Positions 63,815 to 64,000 of a stretch of DNA of 64,000 nucleotides are shown in pieces. A model generated the notes under the pieces. The model was not told where the DNA came from. It worked only from the letters and a program-made list of their open reading frames with translations, and made no database searches. The DNA is from Deltaproteobacteria bacterium (GTDB lineage: Bacteria; Myxococcota; Myxococcia; Myxococcales; SZAS-1), in NCBI GenBank assembly GCA_018266075.1, contig JAFEBB010000012.1, positions 62,001 through 126,000 of the forward strand, in the 5' to 3' direction. Within the stretch, counting starts at the first letter, position 1. Each line of letters starts with the position of its first letter. Position numbers and translations under genes: made by a program.

Positions 63815-64000
63815 ATGCACTTCTTCAATCGCCAGGAGGCCGGCGCGGAGCTCGCCTACCGGCTTCGACGGCTGGGTGATGCGCATCCTTTGGTGCTGGG
63901 GCTCTCGCGCGGGGGAATGCCGGTGGCCGCGGAGGTGGCGCTCTCCCTGCGTGGAGAGCTCGACGCCTGGGCGGTGGAGAACGTGCCCGCGCCCGGCTCG
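63815..64000 (+). CDS. Phosphoribosyltransferase, N-terminal part (cut by window end)
   Basis: The frame opens after GGAGG with MHFFNRQEAGAELAYRLRRL and continues PLVLGLSRGGMPVAAEVALS, then LDAWAVENVPAPGS. The block LVLGxxRGGxPVAAEVA is the start of the PF00156 phosphoribosyltransferases often found as stand-alone proteins in bacteria. The usual VVRKVGAPG appears here as AVENVPAPG. The nucleotide-binding loop lies beyond the window. 62 codons are seen. Confidence 0.75.
   Translation, partial: MHFFNRQEAGAELAYRLRRLGDAHPLVLGLSRGGMPVAAEVALSLRGELDAWAVENVPAPGS

Overview
The window is GC-rich bacterial chromosome with dense, mostly translationally coupled genes. Three things point to Myxococcota: a DUF2378 (TIGR02265)-type gene at 61293-61856, several secreted lipoproteins with Asp-Gly-Gly repeats and long Ser/Thr linkers, and many NtrC-type two-component genes. 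No rRNA, tRNA, CRISPR array, insertion sequence or prophage was found. Functions are called from motifs read by eye; nothing was searched against a database.

Layout. 1-2378: window-edge genes, a decayed TauE-like permease, a GDT1-type cation transporter and a PATAN-like protein. 2453-15903: a metal and envelope-stress region with a His/Met-rich secreted protein, FtsH, a Met-rich lipoprotein, a coupled operon (metal-binding lipoprotein, TolC-type channel, multicopper oxidase), a multicopper oxidase remnant, DUF302, a P-type proton ATPase divergent from a histidine kinase, and an SPFH lipoprotein with a barrel-like protein. 16075-19238: small envelope proteins and a frameshifted nucleotidyl cyclase remnant. 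19258-27603: a coupled operon of RND adaptor, pump, TolC, histidine kinase and NtrC-type regulator. 27703-44420: DUF1259 protein, Ser/Thr-linker lipoproteins, a SAM methyltransferase, a small lipoprotein coupled to a diiron ferritin-like protein, TesB, a second NtrC regulator, Hsp33, SSB, DUF420, an esterase and a cytochrome b/molybdoenzyme pair. 44518-45933: a third histidine kinase.

45930-55876 is the most interesting block: a five-gene, minus-strand operon equivalent to the Escherichia coli yfaPQSTA (Pseudomonas mag) set. It encodes DUF2135, DUF1175, a DUF2138-like membrane protein, a thioester-type alpha-2-macroglobulin, and a 735-residue secreted protein in which I read three peptidoglycan or protein enzyme signatures: HELAH metallopeptidase-like, SxxK/SxN/KTG transpeptidase-like, and SpoIID. 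Together they look like a periplasmic protease trap tied to cell-wall surveillance.

56283-64000: a phosphoesterase, a flavin monooxygenase, an STAS-like pair, FabH, the DUF2378 protein, a serine acetyltransferase-like enzyme, an AI-2E transporter and a phosphoribosyltransferase cut by the window edge.

Across 25.9-55.4 kb an AT-rich dyad, TAACC-N4-GGTTA, recurs mostly inside genes where it forces rare codons. I saw no copy in the first 25 kb. It is not explained by the annotated features.
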